From contig DRQL01000338.1 in NCBI GenBank assembly GCA_011371465.1, positions 1-9,480 on the forward strand: a stretch of 9,480 bases of DNA. The letters run 5' to 3'. The position numbers and the translations under genes are program-made. The stretch is from Gammaproteobacteria bacterium. GTDB lineage: Bacteria; Pseudomonadota; Gammaproteobacteria; DSM-19610. The notes below the pieces were generated by a model, which saw nothing but the letters and a program-made list of their open reading frames with translations, ran no database searches and had not been told where the DNA came from. Positions 1-5,849 of the stretch are shown here, in pieces. The first letter of the stretch is position 1. Each line of letters begins with the position of its first letter.

Positions 1-124
1 GCCCGGGCTGCGGGCGCACAAGCGCGACCGGGTGCAGGCTGCGCGCCACCACCTGACCGTCCTGATCCAGCAGCAACGCCCGGCTGGCGTGCGTGCCCTG
101 GTCGATCGCCAGTACGTAGTCCAT
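1..124 (-). CDS. FGGY-family carbohydrate kinase, glycerol-kinase-like (N-terminal part, runs off the window)
   Basis: Only the first 41 codons are visible, read leftwards from the ATG at 124-122. The translation begins MDYVLAIDQGTHASRALLLD and continues to an RPQPG segment. This matches the N-terminal phosphate-binding strand-turn-strand of FGGY kinases (the DQGT motif followed by SRA), and the later P-x-PG resembles the region before WVEHD in glycerol kinase. FGGY kinases phosphorylate sugars or polyols with ATP in the cytoplasm. Substrate specificity cannot be decided from this fragment: a His follows DQGT where GlpK usually has Thr, so a related FGGY kinase is possible. The gene is divergent from the HIT gene with a 65-bp gap. 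No strong ribosome binding site is visible, and a TTG codon directly upstream is an alternative start. Confidence 0.75.
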   Translation of the reverse strand, partial: MDYVLAIDQGTHASRALLLDQDGQVVARSLHPVALVRPQPG

Positions 125-189
125 CAACGCAGGCAACCATAGCGGTTAGTGCTTGCAGCGGAAAGGCCCCAGGCGTAAAAAGTCATTCC

Positions 190-618
190 ATGACTGCGTC
201 GTTTGAACTGGATGCCCGGCTGGCAGCGGATTGTATCCGTGTGGGGTGCCTGCCGTTGAGTGTGCTGTTGCTGTTGAATGATGCGCGCTATCCCTGGTTT
301 GTGCTGGTGCCGCAGCGTGCCGGTATCCGCGAGATTTTCCAGCTGGCGGAGGCCGATCAGCAACAGTTGTGGCGTGAGTCGGCGCGCCTGGCGGAACATA
401 TGATGCAGGCGTTTCATGCCGACAAGATCAATATCGGCGCCCTGGGGAACCTGGTCCCGCAACTGCATGTACACCACATTGCCCGTTTTCGCAGCGACCC
501 GGCCTGGCCGGGTCCCGTGTGGGGGCACAGTGCCGCGGTGCCCTACGAGAAACACAGCATTACCGAGCGGGTAGGGATAGCCTGCGACTGGTTCGGTGAC
601 GAGCTGACCGTGTTCTAG
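190..618 (+). CDS. HIT-domain protein (histidine triad nucleotide hydrolase family)
   Basis: A 142-residue protein of the histidine triad superfamily, whose members hydrolyse or transfer nucleotides (for example AMP-lysine conjugates or dinucleoside polyphosphates) through a nucleophilic His. The signature is at residues 91-97, QLHVHHI, followed by ARFRSDPAWPGPVWG. Aligned with the classical H-x-H-x-H, the first His is Gln (Q91), and H93 and H95 keep the second (nucleophile) and third positions. This Q-L-H-V-H variant is, from memory, usual in a proteobacterial HIT subgroup, so activity is plausible. N87 lies a few residues before the triad. The length is normal for a single-domain HIT protein. 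No signal peptide is seen, so it should be cytoplasmic. The TAG stop lies at the left edge of a MITE-like repeat. The Shine-Dalgarno is weak. The substrate is unknown. Confidence 0.88.
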   Translation: MTASFELDARLAADCIRVGCLPLSVLLLLNDARYPWFVLVPQRAGIREIFQLAEADQQQLWRESARLAEHMMQAFHADKINIGALGNLVPQLHVHHIARFRSDPAWPGPVWGHSAAVPYEKHSITERVGIACDWFGDELTVF

Positions 619-752
619 GGAATCCCTGATTATGCCAGGATTCACGTCATTGCGAGGAACGGAGTGACGCGGCAATCTCTAACAGTCTGATTCCATCGTA
701 GGAGATTGCCGCGCTTCGCTCGCAATGACGAATTGAACCAGAGGTTCCCTGG
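615..752. repeat. MITE-like palindromic element
   Basis: An imperfect nested palindrome of about 138 bp. The inner arms are 645-679 and 702-730: both begin or end with CGTCATTGCGAG / CTCGCAATGACG and share CGCGGCAATCTC / GAGATTGCCGCG. The left arm carries about 5 extra bases. Outside these, 615-628 (CTAGGGAATCCCTG) matches the reverse complement of 739-752 (CCAGGGAACCTCTG) at 11 of 14 positions, which looks like terminal inverted repeats. No ORF lies inside. The TCATTGCGAG...GCGGCAATCTC type is a dispersed repeat familiar from many proteobacterial genomes. The exact ends and any target duplication could not be fixed. Confidence 0.72.
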
Positions 753-792
753 ATAATCGTCAGGATCTCTTGTGCCGGTACCGGGAGGATGT

Positions 793-1008
793 ATGAGCAG
801 GACAGCGTTGATGACCGTGTTGCTGATGGCAAGTATCAGTGCCTGCACCACGCAGGATGATGAGTCGGCCGCGAAAGATACCGCCGACGCGTCTCAAAAT
901 CCCCTGCAGGAACAGCAGAAGGCGCTGCAAAAGGCCCGGCAGGTTGAGCAGGATCTCATGGATGCCTTCAAACGCAGGGATGAGGAAATGGAAAAACAGA
1001 TGCGCTAG
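793..1008 (+). CDS. Small coiled-coil lipoprotein, function unknown
   Basis: A 71-residue protein. The ATG at 793 is chosen because GGGAGG (783-788) sits 4 nt upstream and the protein then begins with a proper lipoprotein signal: MSR, a hydrophobic stretch, and the lipobox ISAC with Cys18 as the lipidated residue. An in-frame GTG or ATG further upstream at 772 would bury the signal. The mature part (about 54 residues) is very polar, starting TTQDDESAAKD. It ends in a run of Glu, Gln, Lys and Arg (about residues 35-71) with heptad-like spacing, predicted to be helical or coiled coil. Residues after Cys18 are T-T-Q rather than Asp, which would favour outer-membrane sorting in the usual rule. 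The gene follows the MITE-like element and is probably its own transcription unit. I do not recognise a family. Confidence 0.72.
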   Translation: MSRTALMTVLLMASISACTTQDDESAAKDTADASQNPLQEQQKALQKARQVEQDLMDAFKRRDEEMEKQMR

Positions 1009-1054
1009 GCGGGCCATGCGAAAAAATCCGTCACATCGGTTACAGGTCCCTTGC

Positions 1055-1120
1055 CCTGTAGGAGCGCCGACCTTCGGCGCGAAGGTCGGGCCGGGTTTTC
1101 GCGGTCGGGGGACCGCTACG
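1055..1120. repeat. REP-like palindromic repeat (TGTAGGAGCG type)
   Basis: The segment starts CTGTAGGAGCG and contains several stem-loops. GCGCCGA (1064-1070) pairs with TCGGCGC (1074-1080). The alternative CGACCTTC (1068-1075) pairs with GAAGGTCG (1081-1088). GCGGTC (1101-1106) pairs with GACCGC (1111-1116), followed by TACGGGG. The TGTAGGAGCG head and the ...CGGTC/GACCGCTAC tail resemble the common extragenic palindromes of Pseudomonas and Xanthomonas-type genomes. The element lies in the 150-bp gap between the convergent lipoprotein gene and the binding-protein gene, which is the usual place for such repeats. Confidence 0.65.
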
Positions 1121-1142
1121 GGGCGAAGCCGGTAAAGCCGGC

Positions 1143-1159
1143 ATGGACCGCGGGTCCAT
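1143..1159. other. Perfect 7-bp stem hairpin at the 3' end of the binding-protein gene
   Basis: ATGGACC (1143-1149) pairs with GGTCCAT (1153-1159) around a 3-nt loop, touching the TGA stop of the minus-strand gene (complement of 1159-1161). It could stabilise or end the minus-strand transcript, but no T-run follows in that direction, so it is not a standard intrinsic terminator. Confidence 0.4.
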
Positions 1160-2133
1160 CAGTCCGGGATCGGTCTGACCTTCAGTTCTTCCGGTGTTGC
1201 CTTGATGAAGCCGTGCTTCGCGTAGATACCCTGGGCGTCGTCGGTGGCAAGATATTGCAGGAAACGCCGGGCATGCTTGTCGTTGCGCCCTTTGTTCAGG
1301 GGGCCGATGGCATAGGCGACCCGTTCCTGCTGGTTATAGGGTGCCGGGATCGTAACGCCCTCGATCTTGCGGCCGGATTGCTTGCCGTATACCACCTCCG
1401 TGGTCCACACAATGCCGACATCGGCTTTACCCTGTTCGATCCGCTGGGGCGTTTCGCGGTGATGCCGGGAAGTAAACCAGGTTCTATCCTTCACGGCCCA
1501 GCAACTCTTGCACTTCGCGCCACCGGTCACCTTGTCATACAGGCCCAGGTCTTTCAGCATCTGTGCACCGTAAAACTTGAATATGCCTTCCGTTAAGGGG
1601 TTCGGGTGGGATTGCACCAGGTCGTCGCGCGCCAGGTCTTCAGGACCCTTGATGCCTTTCGGGTTCCCCTGCGCCACCATCAGTTCCAGCTTGTTGTGGG
1701 TGTAGATCATGTAGTCGGACATCAGCCCCTGTTTGCGCAGTTTTTTCAGGTGCCCCAGGTTTACACTGGCGAACAGGTCCGGGTTCTGTGCGGTATCCTG
1801 GCCGTTGATCTGTCCCTGTTTTAGCAACTGCTGCTTCAGGATCTGACCGGGGGGAATGGTTTCCACGTAAATACTCCCGATGTCCGGGTTTTTCCTCTGG
1901 AAATCACGGATGAGGTCCTCCATGACCATGAACTGGTTGCCGGCCAGGTACATCACCAGGTCGGCGTGGTAGGAGTCTGCAATGTCTCCGTAGGTGATGT
2001 GGCCGTCGGCGTGGAAGGTGCGGTAATCGTGGCCCAGGCCGGCGTCGTCGGCACTGTGCCCCACCGAAGCCGTTGCCAGCAGCACCAGCAGCAGCCAGCC
2101 ATGGTTCAGGATGTTGGCGTTTGTGATTTTCAT
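1159..2133 (-). CDS. Periplasmic solute-binding protein, ModA-like type 2 fold, without ABC partners nearby
   Basis: A 324-residue exported protein. The ATG at 2133 is chosen: on the minus strand AAGGGG lies about 7 nt upstream, and the product starts MKITN with a hydrophobic core (residues 12-25) and probable cleavage near GHSA-DD (residue 28). The GTG further upstream at 2220 would add 29 residues before the signal. Hallmarks of type 2 binding proteins are YLAGNQFMVMEDLIRDFQRKNP-like text (residues 62-83), PPGQILKQQL (95-104), ELMVAQGNPKGIKGPEDLA (150-168), RIEQGKADVGIVWTTEV (231-247) and AYAIGPLNKG with a C-terminal LATDDAQGIYAKHGF (295-309). This resembles molybdate or other oxyanion binding proteins. 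A CKSC pair (C208, C211) is the only cysteine pair. No permease or ATPase is adjacent, so it may act with distant genes or as a sensor. The ligand is unknown. Confidence 0.82.
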   Translation of the reverse strand: MKITNANILNHGWLLLVLLATASVGHSADDAGLGHDYRTFHADGHITYGDIADSYHADLVMYLAGNQFMVMEDLIRDFQRKNPDIGSIYVETIPPGQILKQQLLKQGQINGQDTAQNPDLFASVNLGHLKKLRKQGLMSDYMIYTHNKLELMVAQGNPKGIKGPEDLARDDLVQSHPNPLTEGIFKFYGAQMLKDLGLYDKVTGGAKCKSCWAVKDRTWFTSRHHRETPQRIEQGKADVGIVWTTEVVYGKQSGRKIEGVTIPAPYNQQERVAYAIGPLNKGRNDKHARRFLQYLATDDAQGIYAKHGFIKATPEELKVRPIPD

Positions 2134-2243
2134 GGCGATCCCCTTCGCTATCGACCGGTTGATGGTTGTGTTCTGTTCCCCCGGTGGATGAGTTACAGCG
2201 GCAAAATATTCCCGCGGCACCGTTCTTGTGCGCAGCGATTACC

Positions 2244-2268
2244 ATTCCGGGCTAGCACATGCCGGAAT
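2244..2268. promoter_or_regulatory. Inverted repeat, possible operator between divergent genes
   Basis: ATTCCGG (2244-2250) and CCGGAAT (2262-2268) form a perfect 7-bp dyad with an 11-bp spacer, in the 203-bp gap between the binding-protein gene and the DsrC-like gene. The arm spacing (18 bp centre to centre) is in the range of a dimeric regulator. A TATGCT (2275-2280) directly downstream could be a -10 element towards the DsrC-like gene, with the dyad over its -35 region. The promoter assignment is inference. Confidence 0.4.
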
Positions 2269-2336
2269 AACTGCTATGCTTTTTGACAGGGCCTGTATTT
2301 TTCCAGGCCGGTGTTGCATCACGAGGAGGGTAGGGT

Positions 2337-2672
2337 ATGCCAACGTTAGACCGATCCGGCGGATTTCCGTTTGCACCGGAAAACTGGGACCAGGAAGAAG
2401 CCCGGAAACTGGCCAGCCGTGAAGGGCTGGAACTGAACGAAGACCACTGGGACGAGTTGCGTGCGCTGCAGGAGTATTGCGCCCGTCATGACTGTAACAA
2501 GTACAGCGTGCGCGAACTGCACGATGCACTGGATGAAAAATTCCACGACAGGGGCGGTTACAGATTCCTCTATCGTCTGTTCCCGGGTGGTCCGATTGCA
2601 CAGGGCTGCAAGCTTGCCGGGCTGGAACCGCCGGCCGGGGCGATCGACAAGGGGTTCGGTAGCGTCGTCTAG
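2337..2672 (+). CDS. DsrC/TusE-family sulfur-relay protein, variant lacking the C-terminal catalytic Cys
   Basis: A 111-residue cytoplasmic protein with a very strong ribosome binding site (GAGGAGGG, 2323-2330). It aligns along its length with the DsrC/TusE/DsvC family: the N-terminal F-x-x-x-x-WDQEEARKLASREGLELNEDHWDELRALQEY, then KYSVRELHDALDEKF, then RFLYRLFPGGPIAQGCKLAGLEPP. DsrC carries sulfur as a persulfide or trisulfide between two C-terminal cysteines ten residues apart, and TusE relays sulfur for tRNA thiolation through the last one. Here the upstream Cys is present (C91), but the expected final Cys is Ala102, and nine further residues (IDKGFGSVV) follow. Two other cysteines, C48 and C53 (CARHDC), lie in the helical region. 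It therefore cannot do the standard DsrC or TusE chemistry and fits the non-canonical paralogues proposed to be regulatory. The exact role is unknown. Confidence 0.86.
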   Translation: MPTLDRSGGFPFAPENWDQEEARKLASREGLELNEDHWDELRALQEYCARHDCNKYSVRELHDALDEKFHDRGGYRFLYRLFPGGPIAQGCKLAGLEPPAGAIDKGFGSVV

Positions 2673-2673
2673 T

Positions 2674-2706
2674 TAGGGCCCATTCGGGAAGTGTTAACAG
2701 GCCCTA
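2674..2706. terminator. Hairpin between convergent genes, possible shared 3' structure
   Basis: TAGGGCC (2674-2680) pairs perfectly with GGCCCTA (2700-2706) around a 19-nt loop. It fills the whole gap between the stop of the DsrC-like gene (2672) and the stop of the TlpA-like gene on the other strand (2704-2706). No T-run follows on either side, so a termination role is only suggested by position. Confidence 0.35.
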
Positions 2707-3243
2707 GTTCGTCCCGTCTGAACGGGACAGCGAGCGCAGGAAAGCCAGGTATTCGGGCTGGTCCCACGGGCGTCCCCCGAGTGCCTGGTAACGGATGTTG
2801 CCCTGTGGATCGACCAGGTAGGTAGCCGGCAGCCCACGCGGCTGCCAGGCCTCGGTAACCTGTCCGTCACGGTCCATCAGGCTGTTCATGTCCGGCGCGT
2901 AGCTGCCCAGGAAGCTGAATACCGTGTCTTCGTCTTCCGACGTGTTCACCATCACGATCAGCAGCGGCTCGTCTTCCAGCAGCGTGGCCATGCGCTGCAC
3001 GGCCGGCATTTCCTTGCGGCAGGGGCCGCACCAGCTCGCCCAGAAATGGACGAACACCCAGCGTCCGCGCGCACTGTCGAGCGCAAATGCTTCGTTGTCC
3101 ATATCGCTCAGCCGGAATACCGGGGCCGGGCCGGGACTGTACACGCGCAGTCCTTTCGGCAGCGCGTTGTCTGCCTGCAGTGGTGCCAGGCCGATGCCCG
3201 GAATCAGCAGGATGAGCAGCCACAGCTGCCGGTAAAGGTTCAT
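2704..3243 (-). CDS. TlpA/ResA-like periplasmic thioredoxin-fold protein
   Basis: A 179-residue protein. The ATG at 3243 follows GAGGA at 6 nt and overlaps the upstream stop as ATGA. An N-terminal hydrophobic segment (residues 7-22, before LQADNA) is a signal peptide or anchor. The thioredoxin-fold domain runs from about residue 36, with APVFRLSDMD, then FVHFWASWCGPCRKEMP (active-site C72-G-P-C75), a central VMVNTSEDEDTV segment and the cis-proline loop RGLPATYLVD (P139). TlpA/ResA-type proteins reduce or exchange disulfides in the periplasm, for instance in cytochrome c or copper-site maturation, or for a dedicated partner. Coupling to the upstream gene, whose product has exactly two cysteines after its signal, suggests that product as partner or substrate. 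That pairing is inference. Confidence 0.9.
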   Translation of the reverse strand: MNLYRQLWLLILLIPGIGLAPLQADNALPKGLRVYSPGPAPVFRLSDMDNEAFALDSARGRWVFVHFWASWCGPCRKEMPAVQRMATLLEDEPLLIVMVNTSEDEDTVFSFLGSYAPDMNSLMDRDGQVTEAWQPRGLPATYLVDPQGNIRYQALGGRPWDQPEYLAFLRSLSRSDGTN

Positions 3244-3776
3244 GGCTTGTCCTCGGCACAATGCAGGTTGTCGTACCGGAGCCGGATCAGGGGGCCGCGT
3301 TGATCGGGGCCGGAGGCAAAGCTTGCGCTCAGGCTGATCGGACCTTTGACCCACGGCAGGATGATATTCCCGCCCTCGGCTTCATCGGGCTGGTAATCCA
3401 GTGCTTCGGGCAACAGGGTCCAGCGGAAGGTGGACTGTTTGGCGAGCGGGATCCCCATGTCTTTCCACAGCGGCAACCAGTGGTTGCGGTGATAGCGCCG
3501 GACTTCTTTCCCCCGGGCGCTGAAGTGCCAGCGGGAAAGATCCAGCCAGATCGTGTCCGTGCCCCGGTTGTGGACCCGCACGGTAATGAAGCACTGTTTC
3601 GCCAGCAGCTCGACCATCGGCTGCGGGAAGCCGCGTGCGGCATAGAACGCGCTCATCTGTTCCGGTGTGCGCGGTGTAAAGCGGATGTCCACCGGGGTGT
3701 CCGGTGCCGCCATGGCGGCACCGGAAAATGCCAGCAGCAAAAGCCGGTAGCGGTGTGGTTTGCGGGGTGCCTGCAT
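3240..3776 (-). CDS. Exported protein of unknown function with two cysteines, coupled to the TlpA-like gene
   Basis: A 178-residue protein, first of a two-gene minus-strand operon. The start is an ATG at 3776, with no clear Shine-Dalgarno. It has a basic N-terminus (RKPHRYR), a hydrophobic core LLLLAFSGAAMAA and likely cleavage after AMA (residue 23). The middle, CFITVRVHNRGTDTIWLDLSRWHFS (62-86), looks like alternating beta strands of an immunoglobulin-like sandwich. A conserved-looking C-terminal part contains GGNIILPWVKGPISLSASF (135-153). The mature chain has exactly two cysteines, C62 and C173, which could form one disulfide. I recognise no family. The last four bases overlap the next gene (ATGA), a sign of translational coupling to the TlpA-like protein. 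Confidence 0.78.
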   Translation of the reverse strand: MQAPRKPHRYRLLLLAFSGAAMAAPDTPVDIRFTPRTPEQMSAFYAARGFPQPMVELLAKQCFITVRVHNRGTDTIWLDLSRWHFSARGKEVRRYHRNHWLPLWKDMGIPLAKQSTFRWTLLPEALDYQPDEAEGGNIILPWVKGPISLSASFASGPDQRGPLIRLRYDNLHCAEDKP

Positions 3777-3816
3777 AGTTGCGGATTCGGGTTCGTACCG
3801 TCTTTGGACCGGTTAA

Positions 3817-3847
3817 ATCTGGTATGGTTGCAGCCACCATACCAGAT
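3817..3847. promoter_or_regulatory. Perfect 12-bp inverted repeat, probable operator upstream of glrK
   Basis: ATCTGGTATGGT (3817-3828) and ACCATACCAGAT (3836-3847) form a perfect dyad with a 7-nt centre. With one bulge the symmetry reaches GGTT (3811) and AACC (about 3854). It lies in the 104-bp gap between the divergent minus-strand pair and glrK, where it could be bound by a dimeric regulator or form a stable hairpin in the glrK leader. No convincing -35/-10 pair was found around it. Confidence 0.55.
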
Positions 3848-3880
3848 GTAAACCGTCAGTTTCCGGAGCAGATTCAGAGC

Positions 3881-5329
3881 GTGCGACTGTATCGCCCAAA
3901 ATCCATTAACAGCCTGCTGCTGATCAGCTTCGTCGTCGTAGTGATGCCGCTGATGGCAGCCCTGGTGCACGCCACCTGGTCGGTCGACCGGCTGGTGGCG
4001 CAGGGACAGCGCGCGCTGTTTGCCACGGTGCGCGCCACCCAGAATGTCCAGTTGCTGGTGGAGACCATCACCGCCATGGAGCGCAACGCGCGCCAGTACA
4101 AGGTGCTGGGCGATATCGCCCTGTTGCAGGTGTACCAGGAAAACCATGAAAAATTTCTGGAAACGGCGGGACGCCTGGCTGCCTTGCAGCTTTCCGATTT
4201 GCAGCGCCAGCGCCTGGAGCTGATCGTCAAGGTGGAAGACAATATTGACGACGCGCTGATCAGCTTCCCGCCGGACGCCGAGGAGACGGCCGCGGCCGTG
4301 GACGGTTTTGCCGGGCTGGCGCGAGATGCGCGCAAGATGCTGATCGATAACCGAAAGCTGGTGGAAGGCGAGGTGGACCGGCTGGACGAGATCGGCGAGC
4401 GCCTGCAGCACCGGCTGGTGTTGCAGGCAATGGCGCTGGTGCCGGCCGCGCTGATCATGGCGGCGGTATTCACCGTTCTGATTACCCGGCCGTTGCGGCA
4501 GATGGACCGCGCCATCCGGCGCCTCGGGGACGGCGATTTTTCCAAGCCGGCAAAAATCGAGGGTCCGCGCGACCTGGAGCAGCTGGGTGAACGCCTCAAC
4601 TGGATGCGCACCCGTCTGCTGGAGGTGGAGCAGGAAAAAAACCGCTTCCTGCACCACATCTCCCATGAGCTCAAGACACCGCTGACGGCGATCCGGGAAG
4701 GCGCGGAACTCCTCAATGAGGGGGTTGTCGGTACCCTCAATGCCCAGCAGGGTGAAATCGCCGCGATCCTGCGTGACAATACCCTGCAATTGCAGAAACT
4801 CATCGAAAACCTGCTGGATTTCAACATTGCCACTTCGCGCGCTTCGCAGCTGCGGGTGGAATCCGTGGCGCTGGATGCGCTGATCGACACGGTACTGGCG
4901 GATCACCGGGTCGCCATGCTGGCGCGCCAGCTGGTGCTGGACAAATCGCTGCAGCCGGTGGAAATGGACGGAGACCGTGCCAAATTGCAGACACTGGTGG
5001 ATAATCTGGTTTCCAATGCCATCCGCTTTTCACCGGAAGCGGGTGAGTTGCGTGTACGTCTTGAAAAGCAGGACGAGCAGGTGGTCATCGAGGTGGCGGA
5101 TGCCGGACCCGGCATTCCCGAAGCGGAACGGCGGCGTATTTTTGATGCATTTTACCAGGGGACACCGGCGACCAATGGTCACGTGCGCGGTACGGGGCTG
5201 GGTCTGTCCATTGCGCGTGAGTACGCGCAGGCGCATGGTGGGTACATTGAAGTGATTGACAGCGAGGACCAGGGGGCGTGTTTACGAGTGGTATTGCCGA
5301 TCAGCGCGGCCGGAGGGGCGCGTGAATAA
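3881..5329 (+). CDS. glrK: Membrane sensor histidine kinase GlrK (QseE)
   Basis: A 482-residue sensor kinase. The GTG at 3881 is preferred: the product then starts VRLYRPKSIN just before the first membrane segment, as in GlrK, and is close to the family's length of about 475. GGAG (3865-3868) is a rather distant ribosome site. The alternative ATG at 3824 lies inside the inverted repeat. Domains: membrane segment 1 (about 10-31), a helical periplasmic sensor part (about 32-178), membrane segment 2 (about 179-201) and a HAMP domain (about 202-255). The dimerisation H-box SHELKTPLT has phospho-accepting H262. The ATPase has an N-box with N379, DAGPGIP (407-413) and GTGLGLSI (437-444). All catalytic motifs are intact. 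It should phosphorylate the GlrR encoded two genes downstream. In enterics the kinase responds to envelope signals and is modulated by the lipoprotein QseG, encoded next here too. Confidence 0.9.
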   Translation: MRLYRPKSINSLLLISFVVVVMPLMAALVHATWSVDRLVAQGQRALFATVRATQNVQLLVETITAMERNARQYKVLGDIALLQVYQENHEKFLETAGRLAALQLSDLQRQRLELIVKVEDNIDDALISFPPDAEETAAAVDGFAGLARDARKMLIDNRKLVEGEVDRLDEIGERLQHRLVLQAMALVPAALIMAAVFTVLITRPLRQMDRAIRRLGDGDFSKPAKIEGPRDLEQLGERLNWMRTRLLEVEQEKNRFLHHISHELKTPLTAIREGAELLNEGVVGTLNAQQGEIAAILRDNTLQLQKLIENLLDFNIATSRASQLRVESVALDALIDTVLADHRVAMLARQLVLDKSLQPVEMDGDRAKLQTLVDNLVSNAIRFSPEAGELRVRLEKQDEQVVIEVADAGPGIPEAERRRIFDAFYQGTPATNGHVRGTGLGLSIAREYAQAHGGYIEVIDSEDQGACLRVVLPISAAGGARE

Positions 5330-5834
5330 ACGACTGATACTGATAACGATGATGGTGCTGTCCGGGTGCCAGCCCATGACGGTGCAGCATAGCAAAGGCC
5401 CGGTGCCGGTGACGGTTCGGGTCGATGACGCGACCTACTGGCTGGAAGAATGGCAGCAACTGCGTGAATTATCGGATAAACAACTGAAAGAAGAGCTGGA
5501 AATCCGGCGCCAGGCCTTTATCCGTTCCGCGGAACCGCGTACCCGTCTGCGCCTGGCGCTGCTGCTGGCCGCCGGGCCGGGTTCGGTGCGTAACCAGGAC
5601 AAGGCACTTAAGTTGTTGAAAGGGCTGGATATGGACAGAGCGGACGCCGGTGCGCGGGCACTGGCGGCACTGTTACAGCAGAATATCGAGGAACAGGACT
5701 GGTCCGGTGCTAAAATTGACGAACTGCGCGACAAACTGGCGCAGTCGGAAGCGCGTGTTGAAGAGTTGGAACGCCAGTTGCAAGAGCTGACGACTATTGA
5801 GCAAAACATTCAGCAACGTGTGACCCCGCAGTAG
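5322..5834 (+). CDS. qseG: QseG-like lipoprotein of the GlrK/GlrR system
   Basis: A 170-residue lipoprotein between the kinase and regulator genes, the position held by qseG (yfhG) in enterics. The GTG at 5322 overlaps the glrK end by 8 nt, and GGAGGGG (5312-5318) precedes it. The signal is short: VNKRLILITMMVLSGC, with lipobox LSGC and lipidated Cys16. The middle (about 60-120) contains AFIRSAEPRTRLRLALLLAAGP, with helical repeats. The C-terminus (about 130-170) is a clear coiled coil (KIDELRDKLAQSEARVEELERQ-type heptads). In E. coli, QseG in the outer membrane contacts the periplasmic part of the kinase and is needed for its activity. Sequence similarity cannot be measured here, so the name rests on gene order, lipobox and architecture. 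Confidence 0.78.
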   Translation: MNKRLILITMMVLSGCQPMTVQHSKGPVPVTVRVDDATYWLEEWQQLRELSDKQLKEELEIRRQAFIRSAEPRTRLRLALLLAAGPGSVRNQDKALKLLKGLDMDRADAGARALAALLQQNIEEQDWSGAKIDELRDKLAQSEARVEELERQLQELTTIEQNIQQRVTPQ

Positions 5835-5849
5835 TCGGAAGGAGTAGGA

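Noticed and set aside
1501..1512. CKSC of the binding protein as a heme c attachment site
   Set aside because: Heme c needs CxxCH; here Trp follows the second Cys.
1051..1596. 181-codon plus-strand frame over the REP repeat and the binding-protein gene
   Set aside because: It starts inside a palindromic repeat and is antisense to a well-supported binding protein.
2283..2288. TTGACA as a -35 element for the DsrC-like gene
   Set aside because: No acceptable -10 lies 16-18 bp downstream; the position 17 bp on reads GGCCGG.
3653..4906. Long open frames on the minus strand opposite glrK (417 and 338 codons)
   Set aside because: They lie wholly or mostly antisense to an intact histidine kinase, have low-complexity Gln/His or Ser/Arg-rich translations typical of GC-rich shadow frames, and show no domain.
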